A program made the translations under genes and the position numbers. Positions 26,529 through 34,645 of a stretch of 64,000 bases of DNA are shown here, piece by piece. The notes beneath the pieces were generated by a model that was not told the DNA's origin, did no database searches, and saw only the letters and a list, made by a program, of their open reading frames with translations. This stretch comes from Ectopseudomonas khazarica (GTDB lineage: Bacteria > Pseudomonadota > Gammaproteobacteria > Pseudomonadales > Pseudomonadaceae). Location of the stretch: the NCBI RefSeq assembly GCF_004521985.1, contig NZ_SBHZ01000006.1:62001-126000 (forward strand), in the 5' to 3' direction. How positions within the stretch are numbered: position 1 is the first letter of the stretch; each line of letters opens with the position of its first letter.

Positions 26529-27764
26529 TCATCCCAACTTGATATTGCTGGCGCCGACGAAACGGTCGTACACCCAGTACAGCAGCAGGATCAGCCCGAG
26601 CAGCAGCGAGCCGAGCGCGGCCGCCAGCTCCCAGTTGTTCGAGCGCTGCATGTGGAAGGCGATGATGTTGCTGATCATCTGCCCGTCGGTGCCGCCGACC
26701 AGGGCCGGGGTGATGTAGTAGCCCACCGAGATGATGAACACCAGCAACGCGCCCGCGCTGAGGCCAGGCAGGGTCATCGGGAAGTAGATGCGCAGGAACG
26801 CGGGGATCGGCTTGTCGCCGAGGCTCAGGGCCGCGCGCAGGTAGCTGGGGTCGATGCCGCGCATGACGCTGTACAGCGGCAGGATCATGAACGGCAGCAG
26901 GATATGGGTCATCGCCACCACCGTGGCGAATGAGGTGTAGAGCATCTCGATGGGCTGGTCGACCAGACCGAGCCCCACGAGGAAGGAGTTGATCACGCCG
27001 TTGGTCTGCAGCAGGGCTATCCACGAGGTGGTGCGTACCAGCAGCGAGGTCCAGAACGGCAGCAGCACCAGCACCAGCAGCAGGTTGGCGCGGTTCGACG
27101 GCAGCCCCGCCAGGTAGTAGGCCAGCGGGTAGCCGAGCAGGGCGCAGAGCAGGGTGATCACCAGCGCCATGTTCAGGGTCTTGGAGTACAGCTGCAGGTA
27201 GATCTGCGTGTCCTGGCGCACCTGGATGCCCGTCTCCGGGTCCAGCTCCAGGTCGAGGGCCGTCAGGTAGTAGTCGTAGGTGTAGACCTTGCCGGCGCGC
27301 GCGATGGCGTACCACAGCTCGGGTTTGGCCCAGTTGCGATGGGCCTGCATCAGGGTCTTCACGCCCTGGCTCGGCAGCGCGTCGGCGTCGAGGCGCCCGA
27401 CCCGGCGGGCACTGGATTTGACCACGCTGGACATGCCGGCGTAGGCGCGGTTGAACTCTTCGGCGAGCTTGCCCGACAGGCGCTGCTGGTTGAGCGCATG
27501 CAGTTCGCCGACGAAGACCTGCAGGGTCTGCTCGTCCGGCAACTGCTGGTGATCGTCCCAGCGCTGCAGTTCGGTCAGGGTCTGCGGAATCAGTTCGGCC
27601 ACGGTCGGGTGGTACACGCTGCGCCACAGCATGGTGCCGATCGGGGCGACGAAGGTGACGATGATGAACAGCAGCAGCGGCGCCACGAAGAGGAACGCGG
27701 TGAGGCGTTTCCGGCGACGGGCGCTGGCGGCTTGGCCGGCTTCGCTGGTGGTCAGGGATGACAA
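26529..27764 (-). CDS. ABC transporter permease, PotB-like, with a large periplasmic insert
   Basis: A 411-residue permease started by TTG 27764 (GGAG seven bases upstream). Family members are usually near 290 residues. The excess is a ~130-residue polar segment between TM1 (~20-42) and TM2 (~175-195), rich in Gln/Asp/Leu and predicted periplasmic. The core has five further helices and an EAA loop (RAALSLGDKPIPAFLRIYFPMTLPG). It partners with the PotC-like permease. The insert could contact the binding protein, which is an inference from position only. Confidence 0.9.
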   Translation of the reverse strand: MSSLTTSEAGQAASARRRKRLTAFLFVAPLLLFIIVTFVAPIGTMLWRSVYHPTVAELIPQTLTELQRWDDHQQLPDEQTLQVFVGELHALNQQRLSGKLAEEFNRAYAGMSSVVKSSARRVGRLDADALPSQGVKTLMQAHRNWAKPELWYAIARAGKVYTYDYYLTALDLELDPETGIQVRQDTQIYLQLYSKTLNMALVITLLCALLGYPLAYYLAGLPSNRANLLLVLVLLPFWTSLLVRTTSWIALLQTNGVINSFLVGLGLVDQPIEMLYTSFATVVAMTHILLPFMILPLYSVMRGIDPSYLRAALSLGDKPIPAFLRIYFPMTLPGLSAGALLVFIISVGYYITPALVGGTDGQMISNIIAFHMQRSNNWELAAALGSLLLGLILLLYWVYDRFVGASNIKLG

Positions 27765-27885
27765 GGCATTACTCCGATTTCAGCATCTCTCCCGTTGCGG
27801 CGAGGCGCCGTGGCGAGGGCCCCGGCCGCGAGCGACGCGGCTGGAACCCTCCCACGGCAGGCCCGGGGAGAGCAGGGTCTGGCGC

Positions 27886-28959
27886 TTACTTCAGCAGCCA
27901 CTCGTTGAACTTCTCGCCCAGCGACTCGCCGTAGTCGGCCCAGAACTCGGAGCCGGCCTGGATGCCCTGATCCAGGTGCGCGGTCGGCAGGTGCGGCGCG
28001 GCGCTCTGGTCAGCCAGCGGCATGGACGACTTGCGGGTCGGGCCATAGGCCACGTCCGGCATGCCGGCCAGCGGCTTGGAACCGGTGGCGAACTTGATGA
28101 ACTCCATGGCCAGGTCCTTCTTCTTCGAACCCTTGACGATGGCCCAGGCGTCGAGGTCGTAGACGTGGCCGTCCCAGACGATCTCGAAGGGTTTCTTCTC
28201 CTGCACGATGGCGTCGTAGAAGCGGCCGTTGGCCGACTGCACCAGCACTGCGCCGCCGTCGTTGAGCAGTTGCGGCGCCTGCGACCAGGAGTCGAACCAG
28301 ACGATGTCCTTCTTGATGCTGTCGAGCTTGGCGAAGGCGCGTTGCTGGCCTTCCGGCGTCGCCAGCACTTCGTAGACGTCCTTCGGTGCCACGCCATCCG
28401 CCATCAGCGCCCACTCCATGTTCACCTGCGGGCGTTTGCGCATGGCGCGCTTGCCGGGAATCTTGCCGGTGTCGAAGAAGTCGCCGATGCTCGCGGCCTT
28501 GGTGCCACCGATGGTGTTGTCGTTGTAGGCGAACACCACCGACCAGACGATGTTGCCCACCGCGCACTCGCTGGCGAGGGCTTCCGGGATGAAGTCCTGG
28601 TCGGCCGGGGTGCCGTCGATGCCGGCCGGCAGCACGCTGTGGTCGACGGTCTCCAGCAGGCCTTCGGAGCAGGCGCGCTCGAGGTCGATCACCTCGAAGT
28701 CGACCACATCCCACTGGATGTTGCCGGACTCGACCTGAGCCTTGATCTCGGCGACACCGCCGGAGTAGTCCTCGAACAGTACCTTGACCCCGGACTCGGC
28801 CTGGTAGGGATCGATGACGTGCTTCTTCTGCGCCGCCCCGTAGGCACCGCCCCAGGACACCACGGTGAGGCTGTCCTGGGCGGTGGCCTTGCCGGCGGTG
28901 AGCCCCAGTGCCGCCACCAGGGCGAAGGCGGAAACGCTGGTAGTCAGTGATCTAGCCAT
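27886..28959 (-). CDS. ABC transporter periplasmic substrate-binding protein, PotD/PotF-like
   Basis: A 357-residue exported protein with a signal peptide ending near KATA|Q (~28). The fold start SLTVVSWGGAYGAAQKKHV is typical of the spermidine/putrescine-binding class (SBP_bac_8). The middle segment WDVVDFEVIDLERACSEG resembles members that bind small amines or carboxylates. Start ATG 28959 follows GGAG by seven bases. It lies between the ATPase and the permeases, so the operon order is A-D-B-C. The exact ligand is unassigned. Confidence 0.92.
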   Translation of the reverse strand: MARSLTTSVSAFALVAALGLTAGKATAQDSLTVVSWGGAYGAAQKKHVIDPYQAESGVKVLFEDYSGGVAEIKAQVESGNIQWDVVDFEVIDLERACSEGLLETVDHSVLPAGIDGTPADQDFIPEALASECAVGNIVWSVVFAYNDNTIGGTKAASIGDFFDTGKIPGKRAMRKRPQVNMEWALMADGVAPKDVYEVLATPEGQQRAFAKLDSIKKDIVWFDSWSQAPQLLNDGGAVLVQSANGRFYDAIVQEKKPFEIVWDGHVYDLDAWAIVKGSKKKDLAMEFIKFATGSKPLAGMPDVAYGPTRKSSMPLADQSAAPHLPTAHLDQGIQAGSEFWADYGESLGEKFNEWLLK

Positions 28960-28981
28960 TGCTGTGCTCCATTTGCTTCTA

Positions 28982-30100
28982 CTAGTTGTGGGTGGGGACT
29001 GCAGATCGATCCAGCGCCTGGCTGTCTTCCGGCAGCCAGGTCAGGGCGACCTCTTCCTGAGTGCTCAGTTGCGGGGCTGAACTGTCGTTCAGGTTCTTCA
29101 CCACCAGCTCGCTGCCGCTGGCGGTCTCGAAGTGATAGCGAATGTATTCGCCGACGTAGTGGCGGGTGATGAAGCGCGCCTTGACCTGGTTGCCCCCGCC
29201 GCCGAGGCGGTCGATGAAGCTGAGCTTCTCCGGGCGCACGGACACCGTGGTGGCCTGGCCGACCTCGCTGCAGTTGGCCTTGAGCGTGCTGACCAGGCCG
29301 CCGTCGTCGAGGCGCACCTGCACGCGATCGTCAGCGACCGCCTCGATCACCCCGGACAGTTTGTTGCTCTCGCCGATGAAGTCGGCGACGAACAGGTTGG
29401 CCGGGCGCTCGTACAGCACGTGGGGGGCTGCGCACTGCTGCACCACGCCGTTGTTGAACACGGCGATGCGGTCGCTCATGGTCAGTGCTTCGGTCTGGTC
29501 GTGGGTCACGTAGATCACGGTGAAACCGAGCTGCTCATGCAGGCGCTTGATCTCGTACTGCATCTGCTCGCGCAGCTTCTTGTCCAGCGCGCCGAGCGGC
29601 TCGTCCATCAGCACGATGTCCGGCGCGAAGATCAGCGCGCGGGCCAGTGCCACGCGCTGGCGCTGGCCGCCGGAGAGCTGGCCGGGATAGCGGCCGCCGA
29701 AGGCCTGCAGCTCGACCAGGGCCAGGTACTGCTCGACCTTGGCGCGAATCTCGTCCTTGGGCAGCTTGCGGATCTTCAGCGGGTAGGCGAGGTTCTCGCG
29801 GATGGTCATGTGCGGGAACAGCGCGTACTGCTGGAAGACCATGCCGATGTTGCGGTCGTAGGGCGCGATGCTGGTGACGTTGCGGCCGTTGATCAGGATC
29901 TCGCCGCTGGTCACGTCTTCGAAACCGGCGAGCATCATCAGGCAGGTGGTCTTGCCCGATCCGGAAGGGCCGAGCAGGGTGATGAACTCGCCCTTGGCCA
30001 CGTTGAGGTTGAAGTCCTTGACCACCAGGGTCTTGTGATCGTAGGTCTTCTTGACGTTGGTGAATCGCAGGAACGCTTCGTTCCCAGCTTGCGCAGTCAT
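28982..30100 (-). CDS. ABC transporter ATP-binding protein, PotA-like
   Basis: A 372-residue ATPase with Walker A GPSGSGKTT, the Q loop VFQQYALFPHM, signature LSGGQRQR, Walker B VLMDEPLGALD and H loop VTHD. A C-terminal TOBE domain (~290-365) is typical of importers for polyamines, iron or sulfate. ATG 30100 lies three bases after GGAGG; an ATG at 30112 is the alternative. It is the first gene of the ABC operon and of the long minus-strand run. The 268 bases upstream hold a small palindrome and a hairpin. Confidence 0.93.
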   Translation of the reverse strand: MTAQAGNEAFLRFTNVKKTYDHKTLVVKDFNLNVAKGEFITLLGPSGSGKTTCLMMLAGFEDVTSGEILINGRNVTSIAPYDRNIGMVFQQYALFPHMTIRENLAYPLKIRKLPKDEIRAKVEQYLALVELQAFGGRYPGQLSGGQRQRVALARALIFAPDIVLMDEPLGALDKKLREQMQYEIKRLHEQLGFTVIYVTHDQTEALTMSDRIAVFNNGVVQQCAAPHVLYERPANLFVADFIGESNKLSGVIEAVADDRVQVRLDDGGLVSTLKANCSEVGQATTVSVRPEKLSFIDRLGGGGNQVKARFITRHYVGEYIRYHFETASGSELVVKNLNDSSAPQLSTQEEVALTWLPEDSQALDRSAVPTHN

Positions 30101-30188
30101 AGTCCTCCCCATTGCCCGCAATATGGAGCCAGCTCGTGACCGAGGCTCCAACACCTGAGTCGATTCGTCCCTGTCGTGTGGGGCGATC

Positions 30189-30202
30189 GTTATGTCGATA
30201 AC
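30189..30202. promoter_or_regulatory. Possible operator upstream of the ABC operon
   Basis: GTTATGTCGATAAC has perfect 5-base inverted arms (GTTAT/ATAAC) around GTCG, 89 bases upstream of the ATPase start. A binding protein is not known. Confidence 0.3.
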
Positions 30203-30334
30203 CAAAAGCAATAAGCAAGCCAGCCGATGAACGGTCATCTGCTAGCGCTCTGCCATGCAGGTTGAAGACTAGCTCAGGCAGCGCAACACGCGAGGAAGGT
30301 GTGGGGAGAGGTAACAGCGTGGCGAGGAGGGGGC

Positions 30335-30362
30335 ACCTGCCGAAACGCACTCGGCAGGTGCA
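30335..30362 (-). terminator. Hairpin downstream of rlmI
   Basis: GCACCTGCCGA and TCGGCAGGTGC form an 11-base stem with a six- to seven-base loop, seven bases after the rlmI stop on the minus strand. No T tract is present. Confidence 0.55.
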
Positions 30363-30368
30363 GGTTGC

Positions 30369-31568
30369 TCAACTGTTGGGCAGCAGGCGAACGGTCAGGC
30401 TCTTGATGTAGCGGGTCTCGGCGATGGCCAGGTGCACCGGGTGGTCGGGCCCCTGGGCGCCGCGCTCGAGCAGCTGGATATTGCGATCCAGGTGGCGTGC
30501 GCTGGTCAGCAGGATGTTCTGCAGGTGGTCTTCGTCGAGGTGCATCGAGCAACTGGCGCTGACCAGGATGCCGTCCTTGTTGAGCATGCGCATGGCCGTT
30601 TCGTTGAGGCGGCGATAGGCGGCCTCGCCGTTCTTGATGTCCTTCTTGCGCTTGATGAAGGCGGGCGGGTCGGCGATCACCACGTCGAAGCGTTCTTCGG
30701 CGGCCTTCAGTTCACGCAGGGCGGCGAAGGCATCGCCCTCGACGCAGGTGACGTTCTCGCCCACGCCGTTGAGTGCGGCGTTGCGCTCGACACCGTCGAG
30801 GGCGAACCCCGAGGCGTCGACGCAGAACACTTCGCTGGCGCCGAAGGCGGCGGCCTGCACGCCCCAGCCGCCGATGTAGCTGAACAGGTCGAGCACGCGC
30901 TTGCCCTTCACGTAGGGCGCCAGGCGCGCGCGGTTCATGCGGTGGTCGTAGAACCAGCCGGTTTTCTGCCCGTCGATCACCGGGGCTTCGAACTTCACCC
31001 CGTTCTCTTCCAGCGCGACCCACTCCGGCACCTCGCCGTAGACGGTCTCGACGTAGCGCTGCAGGCCTTCGGCGTCACGCGCGCTGGAGTCGTTCTTGAA
31101 CAGGATGCCGCTGGGCTTGAGCACCTGGATCAGCGCGGCGACGACGTCGTCCTTGTGCGCTTCCATGGTCGCCGAGGCCAGTTGCACCACGAGGATGTCG
31201 AAGAAACGGTCGACCACCAGGCCCGGCAGCAGGTCGGAGTCGCCGTAGACCAGGCGGTAGCAGGGTTTGTCGAACAGGCGCTCGCGCAGGCTCAGGGCGA
31301 CGTTGAGGCGATGCACCAGCAGCGACTTGTCCAGCACGTGCTTGACGTCGCGCGACAGCAGGCGGGCGCAGATCAGGTTGTTCGGGCTCATCGCGACGAT
31401 GCCCAGCGGCTTGCCGCCGGCCGCTTCGAGGATGGCCTGGTCGCCGGCGGCGAACCCGTGCAGCGGGGTGGCGGCGACGTCGATCTCGTTGCTGTAGACC
31501 CACAGGTGGCCGGCGCGCAGGCGTCGGTCGGCGTTGGCTTTCAGGCGCAGGCTGGGCAGGGAGGGCAT
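30369..31568 (-). CDS. rlmI: 23S rRNA (cytosine1962-C5)-methyltransferase, RlmI type
   Basis: A 399-residue protein with an N-terminal PUA domain (~1-80: LRAGHLWVYSNEID), an RNA-binding beta-domain, and a SAM-dependent Rossmann domain. It shows VLDLFSYIGGWGVQAAAFGA, VDASGFALDGVERN and the catalytic-loop VIADPPAFIKRKKD. A cysteine in SCSMHLDE fits the m5C nucleophile position. This is the COG1092 family that methylates C1962 of 23S rRNA. Start ATG 31568 follows GGAG by nine bases, and a perfect TATAAT lies about 31 bases upstream. Confidence 0.9.
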   Translation of the reverse strand: MPSLPSLRLKANADRRLRAGHLWVYSNEIDVAATPLHGFAAGDQAILEAAGGKPLGIVAMSPNNLICARLLSRDVKHVLDKSLLVHRLNVALSLRERLFDKPCYRLVYGDSDLLPGLVVDRFFDILVVQLASATMEAHKDDVVAALIQVLKPSGILFKNDSSARDAEGLQRYVETVYGEVPEWVALEENGVKFEAPVIDGQKTGWFYDHRMNRARLAPYVKGKRVLDLFSYIGGWGVQAAAFGASEVFCVDASGFALDGVERNAALNGVGENVTCVEGDAFAALRELKAAEERFDVVIADPPAFIKRKKDIKNGEAAYRRLNETAMRMLNKDGILVSASCSMHLDEDHLQNILLTSARHLDRNIQLLERGAQGPDHPVHLAIAETRYIKSLTVRLLPNS

Positions 31569-31598
31569 GAGTTCGGGCTCCGCAGATAAAAGAGCGGA

Positions 31599-31604
31599 AT
31601 TATA
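31599..31604 (-). promoter_or_regulatory. -10 element for rlmI
   Basis: A perfect TATAAT on the minus strand, 31 bases from the rlmI start, in the divergent gap with the HDOD gene. The -35 region is weak. Confidence 0.45.
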
Positions 31605-31703
31605 GCGGGTTGCGCCTGCGCCCGCTGTTTACAAAAGTCTGCTGCTGGCCGGGTCGGGCTTTGGTTAAACTGTGGCGTACTTCTCACTTCGTACGTGCGT
31701 GCC

Positions 31704-32570
31704 ATGGCCTTCGAACTCTCCGCCGAACAGATCCAGCAAGCCCTGCAGGGCATCAGTGTGCCGCCGCAGCCGCAGATCATGGTGGATCTGCAGATGGAGC
31801 AGATCATGCCCAACCCCGATCTGCGCACCATCGCCAAGCTGATCAGCCAGGACCCGGGGCTGTCCGGTGCGCTGCTGAAGATCGTCAACTCGGCGCATTT
31901 CGGCCTGTCCAACCGCATCGCCTCGATCCAGCAGGCGGTCAACCTGCTCGGTTGCAACACGGTGATCAATCTGATCAACGCGCAATCGATCAAGGGCGAG
32001 CTGACCGATGAGGCGATTCTGGTGCTCAACCGCTTCTGGGACAGTGCCCAGGACGTGGCCATGACCTGCCTGACGCTGGCCAAGCGCCTCGGCTACCAGT
32101 CGCCCGACGAGGCCTACAGCCTGGGTCTGTTCCACGATTGCGGCATCCCGTTGATGCTCAAGCGCTTCCCCAACTACATGGAAGTGCTGGAGGAAGCCTA
32201 CGCCAGTGCCAGCGACGAACGCCGGGTGGTGGATACCGAGAACCGCATGCTCACCACCAACCATGCCGTGGTGGGTTACTTCACCGCACGCTCCTGGCGC
32301 TTGCCGGAGCACCTCTGCGAAGTCATCGCCAACCACCACAACGCGCTGTCGATCTTCAGCGACGAATCCTCGCGCGATGCGCAGCTCAAGACGCTGCTGG
32401 GCATCCTCAAGATGGCCGAGCACATCTGCGAGTCGCACCGTGTGCTTGGCGGGCAGGCCGTCGATCTGGAGTGGCAGTACATCTCGCAGCCAATCCTGGA
32501 ATACGTGGGCCTGTCCGAGTACGACTTCGAGAACCTGCGCGAGAGCATTCGCGACCTGGCGGTGATGTAG
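31704..32570 (+). CDS. HDOD-domain signalling protein
   Basis: A 288-residue protein. The HDOD fold is seen in LRTIAKLISQDPGLSGALLKIVNSA and the GLFHDCGIPLMLKRFPNY segment, which keeps an HD-like His-Asp pair. HDOD proteins are regulatory or scaffold proteins in bacterial signalling, not known phosphodiesterases. ATG 31704 is chosen over GTG 31695; neither has a clear SD. It is divergent from rlmI and followed by mutM after ~106 bases. Function unassigned. Confidence 0.88.
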   Translation: MAFELSAEQIQQALQGISVPPQPQIMVDLQMEQIMPNPDLRTIAKLISQDPGLSGALLKIVNSAHFGLSNRIASIQQAVNLLGCNTVINLINAQSIKGELTDEAILVLNRFWDSAQDVAMTCLTLAKRLGYQSPDEAYSLGLFHDCGIPLMLKRFPNYMEVLEEAYASASDERRVVDTENRMLTTNHAVVGYFTARSWRLPEHLCEVIANHHNALSIFSDESSRDAQLKTLLGILKMAEHICESHRVLGGQAVDLEWQYISQPILEYVGLSEYDFENLRESIRDLAVM

Positions 32571-32676
32571 CCAGGCGCGCCATGGCGGGCGGGCAGCGCC
32601 GCTCGCCGTGGCGCGCTACCGTTCTGCCTGTCGCTCCTGCTAAGGTGGCGCACCGCCGTTGTCCTGTCCTGCTGCC

Positions 32677-33489
32677 ATGCCTGAACTGCCAGAAGTCGAA
32701 ACCACCCGTCGCGGCATTGCGCCGTACCTCGAAGGCCAGCGCGTCACGCGCGTCATCGTGCGCGAGCGCCGTCTGCGCTGGCCCATCCCCGAAGACCTGG
32801 ACGTGCGCCTGTCCGGCCAGCGCATCGAGTGCGTCGAGCGGCGCGCCAAGTACCTGCTGATCAAGGCCGAAGTCGGCAGCCTGATCAGCCACCTGGGCAT
32901 GTCCGGCAGCTTGCGCCTGGTCGAGTGCGGCCTGGCCGCGGCCAAGCACGAGCATGTGGATATCGAGCTGGAGTCGGGCCTGGCCCTGCGTTACACCGAC
33001 CCGCGTCGTTTCGGCGCGCTGCTGTGGAGCGACGACCCGTTGCGCCACGAGCTGCTCAGCAAGCTCGGCCCCGAACCGCTGGGCGGTCTGTTCGACGGTG
33101 AGCGCCTGTTCCAGCTTTCACGCGGGCGCAGCATGGCGGTCAAGCCCTTCATCATGGACAACGCCGTGGTGGTCGGGGTGGGCAACATCTACGCCACCGA
33201 GGCCCTGTTCGCCGCCGGTATCGATCCACGGCGCGAGGCCGGGGCGATCTCGCGGGCGCGCTACCTGCGTCTGGCCGAGGAGATCAAGCGCATTCTCGCC
33301 CACGCCATCGAGCGTGGCGGCACCACCCTGCGTGACTTCGTCGGCGGCGACGGCCAGCCTGGCTACTTCCAGCAGGAACTGTTCGCCTACGGGCGCGCTG
33401 GCGAGTTCTGCAAGGTCTGTGGCAGCACCCTGCGCGAGGTGAAACTGGGCCAGCGCGCCAGCGTGTACTGCCCCAAGTGTCAGCGCTGA
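32677..33489 (+). CDS. mutM: Formamidopyrimidine-DNA glycosylase
   Basis: Excises 8-oxoguanine and formamidopyrimidines from DNA. The 270-residue protein begins [13 protein letters not shown], giving the catalytic Pro2 and Glu3, with the conserved Lys in RAKYLLIK. The H2TH region ([14 protein letters not shown]) and the C-terminal zinc finger (CKVCGS ... YCPKCQR) are intact. ATG 32677 is fixed because Pro2 must become the N-terminus. A longer frame from 32659 is therefore rejected. Confidence 0.97.
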   Translation: MPELPEVETTRRGIAPYLEGQRVTRVIVRERRLRWPIPEDLDVRLSGQRIECVERRAKYLLIKAEVGSLISHLGMSGSLRLVECGLAAAKHEHVDIELESGLALRYTDPRRFGALLWSDDPLRHELLSKLGPEPLGGLFDGERLFQLSRGRSMAVKPFIMDNAVVVGVGNIYATEALFAAGIDPRREAGAISRARYLRLAEEIKRILAHAIERGGTTLRDFVGGDGQPGYFQQELFAYGRAGEFCKVCGSTLREVKLGQRASVYCPKCQR

Positions 33490-33563
33490 GGCGCTGACGG
33501 CGGCCCGCCGGATAGCCTGCGGCGGGTAGCCTGATACCCAGAATAAGAACAAGAGGTCGATCG

Positions 33564-34142
33564 ATGTCCGCTAACTACCTGCCGCCCAATCCGGCTGCCG
33601 AATGGCTGGGACGCAGCGTGCTGAAACTCCTGGGCTGGCGTATCGAGGGGGCGCTGCCGGAACTCGACAAGTTCGTCGCCATCGGTGCCCACCACACGTC
33701 CAACTGGGACTTCGTGATCTTCATCGCACTGAAATTCGTGCTGCGCCTCAACGCCCGCTGGTTCGGCAAGCACAGCATCTTTCGCTGGCCGTTCGGTGGC
33801 CTGATGCGCGCCTGGGGCGGTATCGCCATCCGCCGCGAGCGTCAGCTGAACACCGTCGAGCAGGCCGTACAGGCCTTTCGCGAGCATGACGAGTTCATCC
33901 TGGTGCTCTCGCCCGAGGGCACGCGCAAGAAGGTCGAGCGCTGGAAGATGGGCTTCTACCACATCGCCCAGGGGGCTGGCGTACCCATCGTCCTGGCGGC
34001 GCTGGATTACCAGCATCGCCGCGTGGTGATCGGCCCGACCTTTCAGCCCAGCGGCGACGAAAAGGCCGATCTGGCAGCCATGCTGGCGTTCTTCCGGCCT
34101 TATGTACCGAAAAAGCCGGAGTACGCGTTTCATGGCGATTGA
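33564..34142 (+). CDS. PlsC-like 1-acylglycerol-3-phosphate acyltransferase family protein
   Basis: A 192-residue protein with the HX4D acyltransferase motif in [10 protein letters not shown], a [13 protein letters not shown] region, and SPEGTRKK (the EGTR motif). Hydrophobic segments near ~45-60 suggest membrane association. Family members acylate lysophospholipids or similar acceptors; the acceptor is not known here. The SD AAGAGG lies eight bases before ATG 33564. Same position and family as the gene following mutM in P. aeruginosa. Confidence 0.85.
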   Translation: MSANYLPPNPAAEWLGRSVLKLLGWRIEGALPELDKFVAIGAHHTSNWDFVIFIALKFVLRLNARWFGKHSIFRWPFGGLMRAWGGIAIRRERQLNTVEQAVQAFREHDEFILVLSPEGTRKKVERWKMGFYHIAQGAGVPIVLAALDYQHRRVVIGPTFQPSGDEKADLAAMLAFFRPYVPKKPEYAFHGD

Positions 34143-34153
34143 CGTCCGTCACG

Positions 34154-34181
34154 CTGACAATTGCCAATGCGCTGTTATAGT
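34154..34181 (+). promoter_or_regulatory. Sigma-70 promoter of the small exported protein gene
   Basis: CTGACA (34154-34159), a 16-base spacer and TATAGT (34176-34181), about 38 bases upstream of the ATG at 34219. It immediately follows the acyltransferase gene, giving the small gene its own transcript. Confidence 0.65.
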
Positions 34182-34218
34182 TACTGGCACTTTCCCGAAA
34201 AACCTGAAGGATCGATCC

Positions 34219-34557
34219 ATGAAAGCGTTCCGCACAACCGCTGCTGTCCTGGCGCTGACCTCTGGCCTGCTGGCGCTGCCGGCACAGGCGGAAGTGGTTC
34301 AGCAGAACGCCAGCGGCGACCCGATCTACTCCGTCGAAGCCCCGAAGGGCTACGCCATGGTCGGTGACCTGGTCATCGCCCGCCCGCTGCTGATCGGTGC
34401 CACCGCCATCGGCGCCGCGGCCTTCATCGTCAGCCTGCCGTTCACCGCACTGGGCGGCAACGTCGGTGAAGCCGCACAATCCCTGGTGGTCGAGCCGGGC
34501 AAAGAGGCGTTCGTACGCTGCCTCGGCTGCACCAGCAGTGGCTACAAGCAGGACTGA
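34219..34557 (+). CDS. Small exported protein, often mislabelled multidrug transporter
   Basis: 112 residues. A signal peptide ([10 protein letters not shown], ~24) is followed by [20 protein letters not shown] and one hydrophobic stretch (~55-80, [19 protein letters not shown]). The end carries two cysteines (CLGC). ATG 34219 follows GAAGGA by eight bases. Own sigma-70 promoter and a strong intrinsic terminator make it a separate, probably well-expressed unit. The databases' multidrug-transporter label does not fit a single-helix exported protein; function unknown. Likely inner-membrane- or periplasm-located. Confidence 0.85.
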   Translation: MKAFRTTAAVLALTSGLLALPAQAEVVQQNASGDPIYSVEAPKGYAMVGDLVIARPLLIGATAIGAAAFIVSLPFTALGGNVGEAAQSLVVEPGKEAFVRCLGCTSSGYKQD

Positions 34558-34578
34558 TCCGCTGTAGGCTCCTGTATA

Positions 34579-34618
34579 CGGCCCCTCGCCTCGGTTTCGA
34601 GGCGAGGGGCCGTTTGCG
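34579..34618 (+). terminator. Intrinsic terminator
   Basis: CGGCCCCTCGCCTCG pairs perfectly with CGAGGCGAGGGGCCG around a four-base loop, followed by TTTGCGTTTG. It closes the small exported protein transcription unit. Confidence 0.9.
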
Positions 34619-34645
34619 TTTGTACACCGCTAAAAGGATGGAACG

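Noticed and set aside
34219..34557. Multidrug transporter annotation
   Set aside because: Only 112 residues with a signal peptide and one hydrophobic segment; no transporter fold.
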